Assembly (NCBI GenBank): GCA_034231615.1
Contig: CM067309.1
Coordinates: 22,873,965-22,937,964, forward strand
DNA length: 64,000 nt
Source of the DNA: Meghimatium bilineatum
Lineage: Eukaryota > Mollusca > Gastropoda > Stylommatophora > Philomycidae
Direction: 5' to 3'
Under the pieces are notes generated by a model that was not told the DNA's origin, made no database searches, and was given only the letters and a program-made list of their open reading frames with translations. Of the stretch, positions 1 through 12,100 are shown piece by piece (positions within the stretch are counted from its first letter, which is position 1; each line of letters begins with the position of its first letter). A program made the position numbers and the translations under genes.

Positions 1-115
1 CTTTATTTTCTTTAATAGTTCTATTTTTATATGAGTGTTGTTAGAGCCTCTTTGATTGTTTTCTTCTCTTTCCATGAAGTTCTCCCTATTCTATTACATA
101 CCCATGGTTCTTATG
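1..115 (-). mobile_element. RTE-type LINE fragment, 3' part of reverse transcriptase ORF
   Basis: Read on the minus strand, this matches the C-terminal region of the LINE copy at 21892-22696: a [12 protein letters not shown]-like stretch followed by KEAL and ELLKK-like residues, with stops. It is truncated at the window edge. Confidence 0.6.
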
Positions 116-515
116 TATACAGAATGTTCATTACCACAATAAATAATTTTATACTGAAAATCGTTGCTTTAATAGCTGCCTCAATATGTGCTCTAGATGG
201 CATACAAAAGAAAATATGGCCAAAGAAGAAAAAAAACAGGAAACTGCAGAAGCAGAATACCAAAATCATTATCTCTATGATACACAGTGAAGAATAGCCA
301 TAAAAGATGTCTGAAGATGAAGTATCTTGTCTTAGAATGTTACTGGTGACTATCATGTGAGGGTTCTCTTTTCATCAGAGATGTTGGTCATCATTTGTAA
401 CATATTCAGCTATGAATTGTATGACTTTCTTCGGGTCATACACCAGGTATTCAAGGTATAAATATTATATATAATGATTGTAATTTTCACTCAGTATTTT
501 ACAAATATTCCTTAG
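116..515. other. Spacer upstream of ADAT2
   Basis: AT-rich sequence with no recognisable gene. The last bases are a pyrimidine run ending in TTAG directly before the ADAT2 ATG. This could be a 3' splice site of an intron in the 5' UTR. The same TAG is an in-frame stop if the transcript is unspliced. Confidence 0.4.
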
Positions 516-1079
<564 letters not shown>

Positions 1080-1266
1080 CAAGACAATTGGAAAACTAAA
1101 ATAGTAGATATTAGATATTTCTAGTTATTAGTACTATGAATTAGAGAAAAAAATAGCAGAAGAGTAGATAATTACAAAATATATATAAATTAGAGATTGA
1201 AAAAGATAGAGATTTCTGGTTCTTAGTTCTGTCAATTAGAACAAAAGAATAAATATAGAAGATTAT
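1080..1266 (+). repeat. ADAT2 3' flank: decayed minisatellite with an AATAAA signal
   Basis: An AATAAA hexamer at 1248-1253 is a plausible polyadenylation signal about 170 bases after the ADAT2 stop. The interval also holds degenerate repeats built on TTAGTTCTGTCAATTAGA-like words. The same words continue at 4319-4770, so the LINE at 1267-4305 split one array. Confidence 0.5.
1254..1266 (+). repeat. Target-site duplication of LINE, copy 1 (TATAGAAGATTAT)
   Basis: The 13-base word TATAGAAGATTAT occurs here and again at 4306-4318, exactly bracketing the minus-strand LINE. This is the expected trace of target-primed reverse transcription. Confidence 0.85.
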
Positions 1267-4200
1267 TCTTCTTCTTCTTTCGTTCACTTGAAACATGTCT
1301 ATATCTGTAATTCTGTCTCCTTAATAAAACTCGCTGTCTTTTGTAGTTCATACACTGTCCCATAGAGTTTTGATTCCAGTGTTGTTTCCTCTGGCCAATA
1401 TGTCCGCCTCAGCGTTTCATGCTCAGAACACTCTTGAAGTATATGTTTGGCACTCTGTGCTGCCTGTCCACATGTACACATGGCTGTGTTGCCAATCTTG
1501 AACTTTGTATACATGTGACTGCGGAGTCGGTTGTGTCCTGTTCTGAGACGTAGAATTATAACTTGTTCTGGTCTGTTCATAATATGATAGTCATCTTGTG
1601 TTGGTGTTTGTGGCTTTCTTATTGACTTGATCATCTGTTTTTTCTGATGGTAGGTGATTGGTATATCTGGTTGGTCTTCGGCAGCACCTTCCTTAGCCAG
1701 TTGGTCTGCTTTTTCATTTCCTGGTATTCCACAGTGAGAGGGTATCCACTGCATTGTTACCCTATACTGGTAAGACAATTCGCTAAGTAGTTTTTTCAAG
1801 TCTGTTAGTTTTTCAGACTGGAGAGCTTGAAGCACTGACCTTGCATCTGTCAGGAATACCACAGGCTGTAGGTCAGAGTTGGAGTTCAGCAGTTTTTTTA
1901 GCTGCCACACTAATTGCCTGGATTTCTGCATCATAATTATTGCAGAATTTTCCTGTCTGTGTTCTGATTGTATCTCTAGGCTTGTGTGGATATTCTATAT
2001 ATACACCTGCACCTCCATTCCTCACTGCATTCTGTGCTGACCCATCTGTGTATACTCTGACCCATATATCTTGTGGATATTCCTCATCCAGGAAACTGAG
2101 GGTAACTGTCCTTTGCTGCACACTGTTCTGTTCGTCCTCGCTTAGTATTCCTTTCACATGGGTCCGAATGTATATTGGCATTCCATGCCTTTCACTCCAT
2201 GGGGTTTGTTCTGGTACAGGCCTTAAGGGGCTGTCAACTTCAGGTAGGTCTGTAAGTTGTCTGCGGATGGATAAAGCTGGATGGATAAAGTTGTTTAGCT
2301 TGATGGATAAAGCTGCTTCTTTTCAGTCGTCCCATTGCTAGATTTTGGAATCTTTCCTTCATTGGATGACTTGGCATACACTGAAACTTTTCTGCCTGAA
2401 TTAGTACTTTTGTGTCTCTGTGTTCGCCAAGTGTTTGCATTCTTCCAATTTTCTGCATCTCTGCTATGGGTGTTGATTTCATTGCTCCCAACATTATTCT
2501 AAGTGCCTGGTTTTGCACTTTATCTAGATCTTGTAATGTGGTGTTTGATGCAGGACACCATGCTGCTGAACCATATTCCAGGTGTGGTCTTATGCCTTGC
2601 TGGTAAACTTTACTGAGTATATTCCCACTGGCTCCCCATGTGGTTCCACTTAGTTTTCTCAGGATAGCTAACTTCATCCTGGCTTTTGTTGTTGCTTTGT
2701 TTATGTGCTGCTTCCATGTCAGTTTATCATCAAAAGTAACTCCGAGGTATGTGGGTTGTTTGTCTTCTTTCAAGAGCTCTCCATCTATTTTGATATGACC
2801 GGCTTTTTGTTTTGGTGAGAGGGTAAAAAGTGTAGTGCTGCACTTATCTGTGTTAATGCTGACGCACTATCTATTAGCCCATAAGGTTAGGGCATCAATA
2901 GCTCTTTGTATTTGTTTAGTGGCCACTGTCGCATGTTCTTCTGTGCACCAGAACACCAGGTCGTCAGCATACATTGCCACTTTGTTCCCGTGTGGTAGTT
3001 CAGCAACTAGGTCATTGATGTAAACCAAGAAAAGTGTGGGCGACAGGACTCCTCCCCGGGGGACTCCATGACGCAGTAGAACTTTCTTGCTCTTGCGACC
3101 ATCTAATTGTACCCTGGCTCTTCTATTATGCAGGTATGTTTTTACCCATTTGTACATTCTTGAGCTAACTCTGCAATTTCGCAATTTCTTTAGGAGCCCT
3201 TCTTTCCAGACCTTATCAAATGCTTTCCTGAGGTCTATCCATGCTGCTAGTACCAGTTTCTTTTCTTGGAAGGCATCCTCAATCTCTTGGGAGAGGTAGG
3301 TTGCCTGATCTTCAGTAGAGTAGCACTGTCTGAAACCTGCTTGCTGTGATACCAGAAGGTTTTCACTTTCAAGGTACCACTGCATCCTAAGATTGATAAT
3401 GCGTTCCATTGTTTTGCATAGACAGCTTGTGAGGCTGATGGGCCTGTAGTTGGAGACTGTGTTGCCATCTTTTCCTGATTTGAGGAGTGGTATCATTATT
3501 GCTTCTCTCCACGCCTGTGGTACATTACCCGTGGACCAGCTTGTGTTAAAGATCTGCAGTAGCTTTGCTCTTGCTGCAATTCCCAGGTTTCTAATCATTT
3601 CATTGGACACTCCATCAGCTCCAGGGGACTTTTTCATTTTCAATTTGGATATTGCATGCTCCAGTTCTCTCATTGTGATTGGTGCCTCCATGACTTCAGG
3701 TATAGGTTCGCCTTGTCCAATGTTTTGCTGGTTCTCTCGAACCTCCTGTTGTTTGTCTGGGCTGACTTTGACGTTATTGTCTTCTGCAAAGGAATCTGCA
3801 AAGTAATCAGCTGCATGTTTACCTGTTAAAATGTCTCTATCTTTATAAAGTGTGATCCTGGTATTTCTCCCTGTACCTTCATCATTTAGTTGTTTTACAA
3901 GTTTCCATAATTTCCTAGTATCTCTTTCTAGGTTCAGCGACTCTGTTTTTTCTTTCCAGCTACTCCGTCTGGCTTGTAACTTGGTTCTTTGAAATTTAGC
4001 CTTTGTTTGCTGATATTTGTTGTGATGTTCTTGGCTAGGTCTGTTCTCAGCCTGCTGTCTAGATGTTTCCATCTCATTTTGCAGCTTTTCCAGTTCATCA
4101 CTCCAGTAGGGTTTGTAGTTTTTGCGTGCCCCCCTGGGTATGGTTTTACTAGCAGCATGTAGTATACATCTATTAAATTCACTCACTGCTCTATTGATGT

Positions 4201-4305
4201 CTTTGTCCAAGTTCATGTCCTTAGCTAGAACACTGGTTAAATGCTGGTACATTTTCCAGTCTGCCCTCTTATAGTTCCACCTAGTAAGCGTGCTGCTGTC
4301 CTTGG
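1267..4305 (-). mobile_element. 5'-truncated non-LTR retrotransposon with RNase H (I/Nimb-like)
   Basis: A 3.0-kb minus-strand insertion bounded by a 13-bp target-site duplication. Its 3' end is a short GAA-repeat tail (CTTCTTCTTC on the plus strand at about 1268-1277). The apurinic-like endonuclease that should precede the reverse transcriptase is missing, so the copy is 5'-truncated. Domain order RT, connection, RNase H, then a Cys/His knuckle places it with RNase H-bearing LINEs such as I or Nimb; exact clade assignment needs a tree. It lies directly downstream of the candidate ADAT2 poly(A) signal. Confidence 0.9.
1299..4300 (-). pseudogene. LINE polyprotein: reverse transcriptase - RNase H - zinc knuckle, frameshifted
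   Basis: From about 4300 to 2867 the frame is open and contains reverse transcriptase motifs: YRPISL, AGFR, the catalytic WIDLRKAFDKV (motif A), GVPRGGVLSP (motif B) and MYADDLVFW (motif C). After a break, 2773-2240 encodes the thumb/connection region (YLGVTFDDKLTW, LEYGSAAW) and ends in a short internal duplication. The next frame, 2181-1873, begins RNase H with VYTDGSAQNA. The last, 1934-1299, completes it with LTDARSVL and WIPSHCGIPGNEKADQLA, then RTGHNRLRSHMY and a CTCG...H...C knuckle. At least three frame breaks make the copy non-autonomous, although the catalytic Asp residues survive. Confidence 0.88.
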
Positions 4306-4770
4306 TATAGAAGATTATAAATAGTTGGTTCCTAGTTATGTCAATTAGAAAAAAGTAGCAGACAGATTTGTGATTATTAGAAAAAATTGTCAATTAGTAA
4401 CAAATTAATACATTAGAAATTCCTAGTTCTTAGATCTGGAAAGATCAAACGGAGAAGGAACAGAGTAAGAAAATTTCAGATAAATTTCTGGATGGGTTAT
4501 CATTGTGATACAAAAGATGTCACCATCTGAATTTATTAAAAACACAAGAGACAAAGAGTTGTGGAGAAACATGATCACCTACGCCACTCAGATGTCACTA
4601 GATTGATTGATTGATTTAAGTTCTGCCAATTAGAAAGAGAAAAAAAACCAAATAGAAGATTTGAGATTTTTGGTTCTTAATTCTGTAAATTACAAAAAAA
4701 CAAAAAAGCTACAAATAGAATATTAGAGATTTATGGTTCTTAATTCTGTCTGTTTTTTAAAATGATTTCC
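4306..4770. repeat. Second half of the split minisatellite and target-site duplication copy 2
   Basis: Begins with target-site duplication copy 2 (4306-4318). It continues the degenerate array of GGTTCTTAGTTCTGTCAATTA-type words seen at 1100-1260, interrupted around 4440-4600 by unrelated sequence. Confidence 0.5.
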
Positions 4771-5584
4771 ACATATTTAAGTAAATAAATGTATGTTGTT
4801 TTTTTGTCTTTGTGACATTTTGCTTGACATAGTTTCACACATGTATATGCATCGGCATATGTAGTTATATTGTTCAATGTATCCATACAACTATCTAATG
4901 TCACATATTTGTATGTGTACATATCTATATAGTATTGCATATTTTATTTTTAATGCATGTAAATATCTCCATGTTAATTAGTTAGTTATTCCTCTAGGGC
5001 CAAAGATGGCACATAGGGCGGGTGTCATAGATTTCCATGTCTCTTGTTTATCTTCATGTGGGTGAATATTTATGTTAAAATATATGCATATATCATCATA
5101 TGAGTGAATGTTTATGTTAAAATATTTGCATATATCATCATGTGGGAGGAATATTTATGTTAAAATATATGCATATATCATCATGTGAGTGAATGTTTAT
5201 GTTAATCATGTGGGTAAACGCATCTTATGCTAATGCATGTGTATATCTTTATGTGGGCGAATGTTTACGTGAGCAAATGTTTATGCTGGTGCAGGTATAT
5301 ATATATATATATCTCTCTTTATATAGGTAATTGTTTATGTTAATTCTGTGAATTGAGAATCTTTCTATAAAGGCTGATTTTTGAGTGATGATGTGCACTT
5401 ATTGTTATGTTGATGCATTTATGTTCTTGTACATATATGTGTGGGTACATTTCATACATCTATGTATTGCCTTGTGAATGTTCATATGTGTGTATATGTT
5501 TATGTATGTGTACATTTTACATTTGTGGGTGTGTGTATATGTATGTATATACACACATACATATATACATACATACATATATGA
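4771..5584. repeat. AT-rich spacer with a 47-bp minisatellite (about 5054-5215)
   Basis: Three to four imperfect copies of a unit containing TTTATGTTAAAATAT and GCATATATCATCATGTG occupy about 5054-5215. They are followed by simple TG/TA-rich sequence, including a near-palindrome of ATGTATATACACACATACAT type near 5540-5580. No gene is seen. Confidence 0.55.
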
Positions 5585-5830
5585 TAAACAGGAAGCTACA
5601 GTATTTTGGACACTTATAAAGATATGATAGTATCAAAATGCTGATTCTGAGGGCCAGAAAAGATCAGAATAAACAGAGAAAACGATGGGCCAGCAACATC
5701 AAAGAATTTATGAGCATGTCTCTGGCCATTGCAGGCTCACTTGCCTGGCACAGAGAGGTGCTCAGAGTATCCACGATGAAGACAGTGTTCTTGAAAGAAT
5801 ACGTCACTTTATGTACATTTGTGTATATAT
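5585..5830 (+). mobile_element. LINE 3'-end fragment
   Basis: Translates to RKLQYFGHL ... [20 protein letters not shown], the C-terminal signature of RTE-like endonuclease-reverse transcriptases (FGHIKRH ... GR.R..W..DI). It is related to the fragments at 28250-28915 and 52440-52700. Stops are present. Confidence 0.65.
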
Positions 5831-5833
5831 GTT

Positions 5834-6869
<1,036 letters not shown>

Positions 6870-6870
<1 letters not shown>

Positions 6871-7330
6871 ATGGACATGATCGGAAAATACAAATGGAAA
6901 GTATTTGTGAGCAGTAGCTTGATGCTGTGGGGAATTCAAAGTTGGAGGATGTCACATTTATTTTTGTACCTGGTCATTCAAGGCAGTGAGAGATCAGATA
7001 GATTGGCCTGTTCTGCCACTGTATCGAATGGTAGGGCAATGGATTGTGCCGTTATATTGAACTCTTTGAGAGATACTGCACGATCAAATGAAATTAATGA
7101 AGATGATGATTCCTTTTCCATGTCCAAAATAAAAGAACCTGGGTTTGAAATATGGCGCGGCAAGAAATGAACATTATTATGGACTGCACTGAATGTTTGT
7201 TAACCCACAGAGAACTGGAGCTGTCAGCCATCGTGTAATTGCAGATATACTCAGAGGGAGATTGAAACACCTATGAATGTGTCCTGTGTGCAGTGATAAT
7301 GATCTCTCAACTAACTATTTGAGCATGTTT
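6870..7330 (+). pseudogene. Orphan RNase H-domain repeat, copy 1
   Basis: Translation gives SHLFLYLVIQGSERSDRLAC, matching FIFVPGHAGVRGNERADRLA of the copy at 31480-32070, then the family-specific VILNSLRDTARS and a DEDDDSFSM-like stretch, followed by a decayed Cys-rich tail. No reverse transcriptase is seen upstream. Broken. Confidence 0.65.
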
Positions 7331-8265
7331 TGAGTGAAACATGTTGAAATTCTGGTCAACAATGCAGTTGATTTCATCTCGATTTGAGATAAGTGCAGTA
7401 GCCTAATTGATAGTGAGCTTGCTTACTCTCTTTGCTCATGACTAAATTTCATTTTTATCTCAACAGTTGAATACTGTTCAAAATGATTTCTGTTGCAAGA
7501 GCCAAATGTAATTGTAATATTCATGTCCTGAGCAGGCGGTTAATACTTTTATGGAGGTAATGTTAATTTGTATTATTACTACTTTGTTGTAATTTAATGT
7601 TCAGATATTTTGTATACATTTATTTAAACATAGCTGTTAGTTTTCTAAAATGAAATATTTAGTATTGATACCACTGCAGTTTATTTATTCATTCAGTTTT
7701 GGCCAAATAAACTTCTCCAAATGCACATTATCAATAATGGGTACCACACCCATAGCAACATTAATACACAACTTTTTCTAATTCTCTTTACGTATTATGC
7801 ATACCTAAAGCTAACACACTAGAAATATTCAATAAACATTTCAATTGTTAAACTGCTTGTAGTTAAACTGGCTTCGTGTACTGTTCTTCCTTGTGATCTG
7901 GCAGTAAAGACGCATCACTGGTGGTAGATAACCGACCTGTCCATACAAATCACAACACCTGTGTCATCTGTGCTCACAGAGCTACTTTATTGAGGTAAAC
8001 CCAGCTCTATTGAGTAGCTCTGTGACTATTGAGTGTTCTCAGGATCATCAACGAATTCTATCCACGATTTTGCTCTCTTGAGCCTACTTCCCTTCACACG
8101 AGGGAGCCCACTGTGTAGTGGGTGATCTGTGTCAGAACTAACTCTGAGATATGCATGGGCATGCCACATATCAATTTTTTGAAATATGCTTGGAAAATCA
8201 AGGAGGACCCTCAGAGTCACACAAAATGTGTCCCTGGTGCAACCAAGCATCACTTTATTTTTAAT
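7331..8265. other. Spacer upstream of the NADH dehydrogenase exons
   Basis: AT-rich, no gene seen. A 12-bp inverted repeat, TCACAGAGCTAC (7974-7985) and its complement at 8014-8025, can form a hairpin. The missing 5' exon of the NADH dehydrogenase could lie here or further upstream but was not recognised. Confidence 0.4.
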
Positions 8266-8575
8266 TGTTTGCAGCAACCCAGGTACTAAACTGGCTGGAA
8301 TCGTAAGCCTATTCCCATGAATGCATACTAAGTGACTCAATGAATATGATTCAGCAAGTCCAAGCAGGTGATGTAAGTATGGAACTGGTGGAGACATTAG
8401 AGAGAGCTAAAATGTGGGCCTCATTGAAAAATCACGCTTATCTTTGTCGGGCTCCGGGTCTGGAAGGAAAGAAACAAGCCGACCAATTAGTCAGCCTTGC
8501 CACCATAACAGATGGTCAGCCTATGAACTGAGCAGACATGCTCAGTGCTCTTCGTGTGTCTGTGCGATCAGAGGA
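8266..8575 (+). pseudogene. Orphan RNase H-domain repeat, copy 2
   Basis: Contains ILSDSMNMIQQVQAG, matching ILSDSMSMIAKVQTG of the copy at 31480, and ADMLSALRVSVRS, matching GDILNALRESARA. The catalytic and ERADRLA region is mutated to KKQADQLV. Frame breaks present. Confidence 0.6.
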
Positions 8576-8604
8576 TTTTTGAGATACATGAGCATGAGTC
8601 AATG

Positions 8605-9004
8605 CGTTGTGTCCCAATATACCATGTACTTAACGTTCCGTTTTGTTTTTGCAGGCAGTGTCCCAATATACCATGTACTTAACGTTCTGCATTTCGTTTT
8701 GTTTTTGCAGGCAGTGTCCCAATATACCATGTACTTAACGTTTTGCATTCCGTTTTGTTTTTGCAGACAGTGTCCCAAAATACCATGTACTTAATATTCT
8801 GTTTTGTTTTTGCAGACAGTGTCCCAATATACCATGTACTTAGCGTTCTGCATTCTGTTTTGTTTTTGCAGACAGTGTTCCAATATACCACATATTGAAT
8901 GTTTAGTTTTACAGTGTCCCAATATACCACATATTGAATGTTAAGTTTTACTGCGTCCCAATATGCCACATACTGAAAGTTTTGTTTTGTTTTGCAGACA
9001 AAAT
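8605..9004 (+). repeat. Tandem array of 3' splice-site units ending at the first visible NADH dehydrogenase exon
   Basis: Eight imperfect units (spacings 39, 49 or 56 bp) share GTGTCCCAATATACCA. Five end in a GTTTTGTTTTTGCAG tract, with AG at 8654, 8710, 8766, 8815 and 8871; one ends in GTTTTACAG at 8914. The authentic acceptor TTTTGTTTTGCAG ends at 8997, and the exon begins ACAAAATGTCCAATAC, an alignable version of the repeat's ACAGTGTCCCAATAT. The array is therefore a tandem amplification of the intron end plus exon start. In the NADH dehydrogenase frame a TAA at 8942-8944 would stop translation from any upstream acceptor. Confidence 0.85.
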
Positions 9005-9198
9005 GTCCAATACAGCACACATTCAGATGTCACTAACAACAGAAAGAAATTAGTAATAATGGGAACTGGTTGGAGTAGCTACAGTGTTTTGAAATCTATT
9101 GACAAAAAGCTGTATGATGTCATTGTGGTCAGCCCCAGGAACCACTTCCTTTTTACACCTCTCTTAGCTAGCACAACAGTTGGTACTTTAGAATTCAG
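8998..9198 (+). CDS. NADH dehydrogenase exon: FAD-binding N-terminus
   Basis: Encodes ...[20 protein letters not shown] and ends GTLEF plus AG, with donor GTGAGT. It starts on the third base of a codon, so an upstream exon is required. An in-frame ATG at 8963 lies just upstream of the acceptor, inside the splice-site array. Confidence 0.93.
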
Positions 9199-12100
9199 GT
9201 GAGTGGACAGTATCATAATGATTATTGATTTTGTTCATATATGATAAGTTATTGAAGTCTTAGTAGGCTGAAATCTTGTATTGCAAAAGTTGAAATATAT
9301 ATCAGTTATAAGTTGGCAGAATAAGATGCAGAATAGGACAGGCAAAAACAACATTCAGAAAAATATACTGTGTAATACTTCGTTGGACTTACATTGGCCG
9401 TGTTCTCAGAATGAACAGCCTAAGAATTCCCCAGCAGTCACTATATTGGGTGCCACCCGGAATAAGAAGAGGGAGACCTAGAGAAACTCTACGAAGAACC
9501 ATTAATAGAGAAGTCATGTCAATGAACCTAAACAACACATAAGAATTGAAAGACCTGACAATACAAAGACAGAAATGGGAAGCTATGGTTTCTGCCCTAT
9601 ACCGCCTATGGCCCTGGAGGAACATAACATAACAATATGACCTTGTCATTAGAGGTGAGAAAGAGAGTTCTGCAGTGCTATATAACCCCTATACTAACAT
9701 ATGGGTGCGAGTCTTGGGCAATAAACAAACTGGAAAGTGGGAAATTAGAGGCAACAGAGATGTGGTTCTACAGAAAAATGCTGAGAATATTATGGACTGC
9801 CAGAAAAACTAATTTAGAGGTGTTAAAAGAGTCAAATGCGAAACGGACCTTAATCAACAATATAAGGAAAAGGCAATCTTCTTTTTTTGGCCACTTCATG
9901 AGACAGACAGGTTTCGAGAACATAGTCATTACAGGCAAAATTGAAGGCAACAGAGACAGAACGTGAGAAAATATTAGACAGTTTGACAACCTGAAGTACA
10001 GTTTGACAACAGACAGTTTGGCAAGGAAACAACAACGACTTTGATACATAATACTGTGGACAGAGAGCTGTGGGGAACCATGACCGCCTATGCCACCCGA
10101 CATGGCACCTGATGATGATGATTATGTAAGTTGGCCACAATTTTAAAAAAACATGGAATGAAAATAACTGAGACATATGATGTGGTAAAGTTATTGAGTT
10201 GTACCATTATTGTAAACATATTTAATATTCAAGAAGATAAATTGTTTTACAGTAAATGAATTCTGAAGATTACTGATTACTTTGTATGTAATTAGAAGGA
10301 ATTTAATGTCATTTTTTTTATTCGTCTGGTTACTGTTTAGATCAATAATTGAGCCTATTCGGAACTCTGGATTTCGAGATTCTGCACACTTTCATCTTTC
10401 ATATGGCACAGAACTGGACATGAACAAACAAGAGCTGCATTGTACCAGTGTATTGAATCCAGATCTTAAGTATTTAGTGTCCTACGATAAATTGATTATT
10501 GGAGTAGGAGCTTTTACAAACACATTTGGGGTTCCAGGAGTCACTGAATATGCATTCTTTTTGAAGGTAAATATGAGTTTAAGAATTAGTGATTTTACAG
10601 TAATATTTTACATGTCTGTGTGTGTGCATTAAAAGTTATGAGAAAGCTTTATTCATAATTGAGTGAACAGGAGATTGCAGTAAAACTGTGCACAGTATGG
10701 TAAGTAAATATTGAAGAAAAATATGTAAATGTTAAAATAGCAGTTTTACATTGACATGATTGATGTTTTGACCAAAAAGATCTTGATCAAGAGAGAGACT
10801 TTGTTGTTTTCCAGACCTGTCAACTTCCACTATATTGCTTGCATGTAGTCTCCGTTTGATTGTGAGGTTCTGTTTTCTGTTTATTCATCCCTAGCTTTTG
10901 ATCTTAATGTTGATCCTGTGCATTGATCAACAAAAAACTTCTACTTTAACCCTTTCTAGACCGCCTAAGATGAATGTGTTTGGCCATTTGTGCAATTAAA
11001 ATGGTGACAATGCATTTCCACTCTCTGGACTACACCCTGCTGGAAATATAGTAAGACCATTGTCCTATTACAAGAGATATCTAGCGGGAATTTGAGAATG
11101 GCTGTGAAAAAGTACCCTTCTTAGAAATATTTGTCAATATTTACTTATCATAATCATCATAAGTTATTGTATGACATTACTTTTTCTTATGGTCCATTCC
11201 ATGTGGCGTAGGTTATTATATCTTTCCACATCCTTCTATTTTGTAAATAACCCAAATATCGGAGGATGTCCGACAAAATGGAAGTGCCGCAGTAACCAGA
11301 CAGAGGTAAATACAAATAAGGTTGTATGGTTACTGAAGAAAACTGTCAATATAAAATAATAAAATATAGAAAATAACAATAAAACAAAGAACAAATACAA
11401 TTGTTAACGTGTCGGTCCAATTGGGACCTTTATCAAGACAACAATAACAGTTAAGAACACAAAACCATAACGAATATAAACAGAATGGCTGAGAGACGGA
11501 TTTCTCTCACCAGGAAATCGTCACCCAGTAACCCAGTAATTGTGTTGCGGTGGATCTGTCGTTACTGGGTGATGATTTCCTGGTGAGAGAAATCCTCCGT
11601 CTCCCAGCCATTCTGTTTATATTCGTTATGGTTTTGTGTTCTTAACTGTTTTTGTTGTCTTGATAAAGGTCCCAATTGGACCGACACGTTGACAATTGTA
11701 TTTGTTCTTTGTTTTATTGTTATTTTATATATTTTATATTGACAGTTTTCTTCAGTAACCTTCCTACCGTATTTGTATTTACTTCCAGTTTGTATGATGT
11801 CAATAATGTCATCTTAGAGTTCATGCCATGTGACATAAGTTATTATGTCTTTCCACTGCCTTGTATTTCGTGTGATGTCAATCATTTCTGATACAGATGT
11901 TCTCAAATGTCACAATGCCAGCCTGTCAAGCTTCTTCTCTCTTGGTCTTTCCCTACCCCTCTATAGTTATAGCTGTCAATTCCTGGCATTGTAATGGAAT
12001 TATTATATTGTCATTGTTATAGCTGTCAATTTCTGGCTTTTTAATGGAATTATTATATTGTTATTATATATTATATTATAGGTATTTATACATCCGGTCA

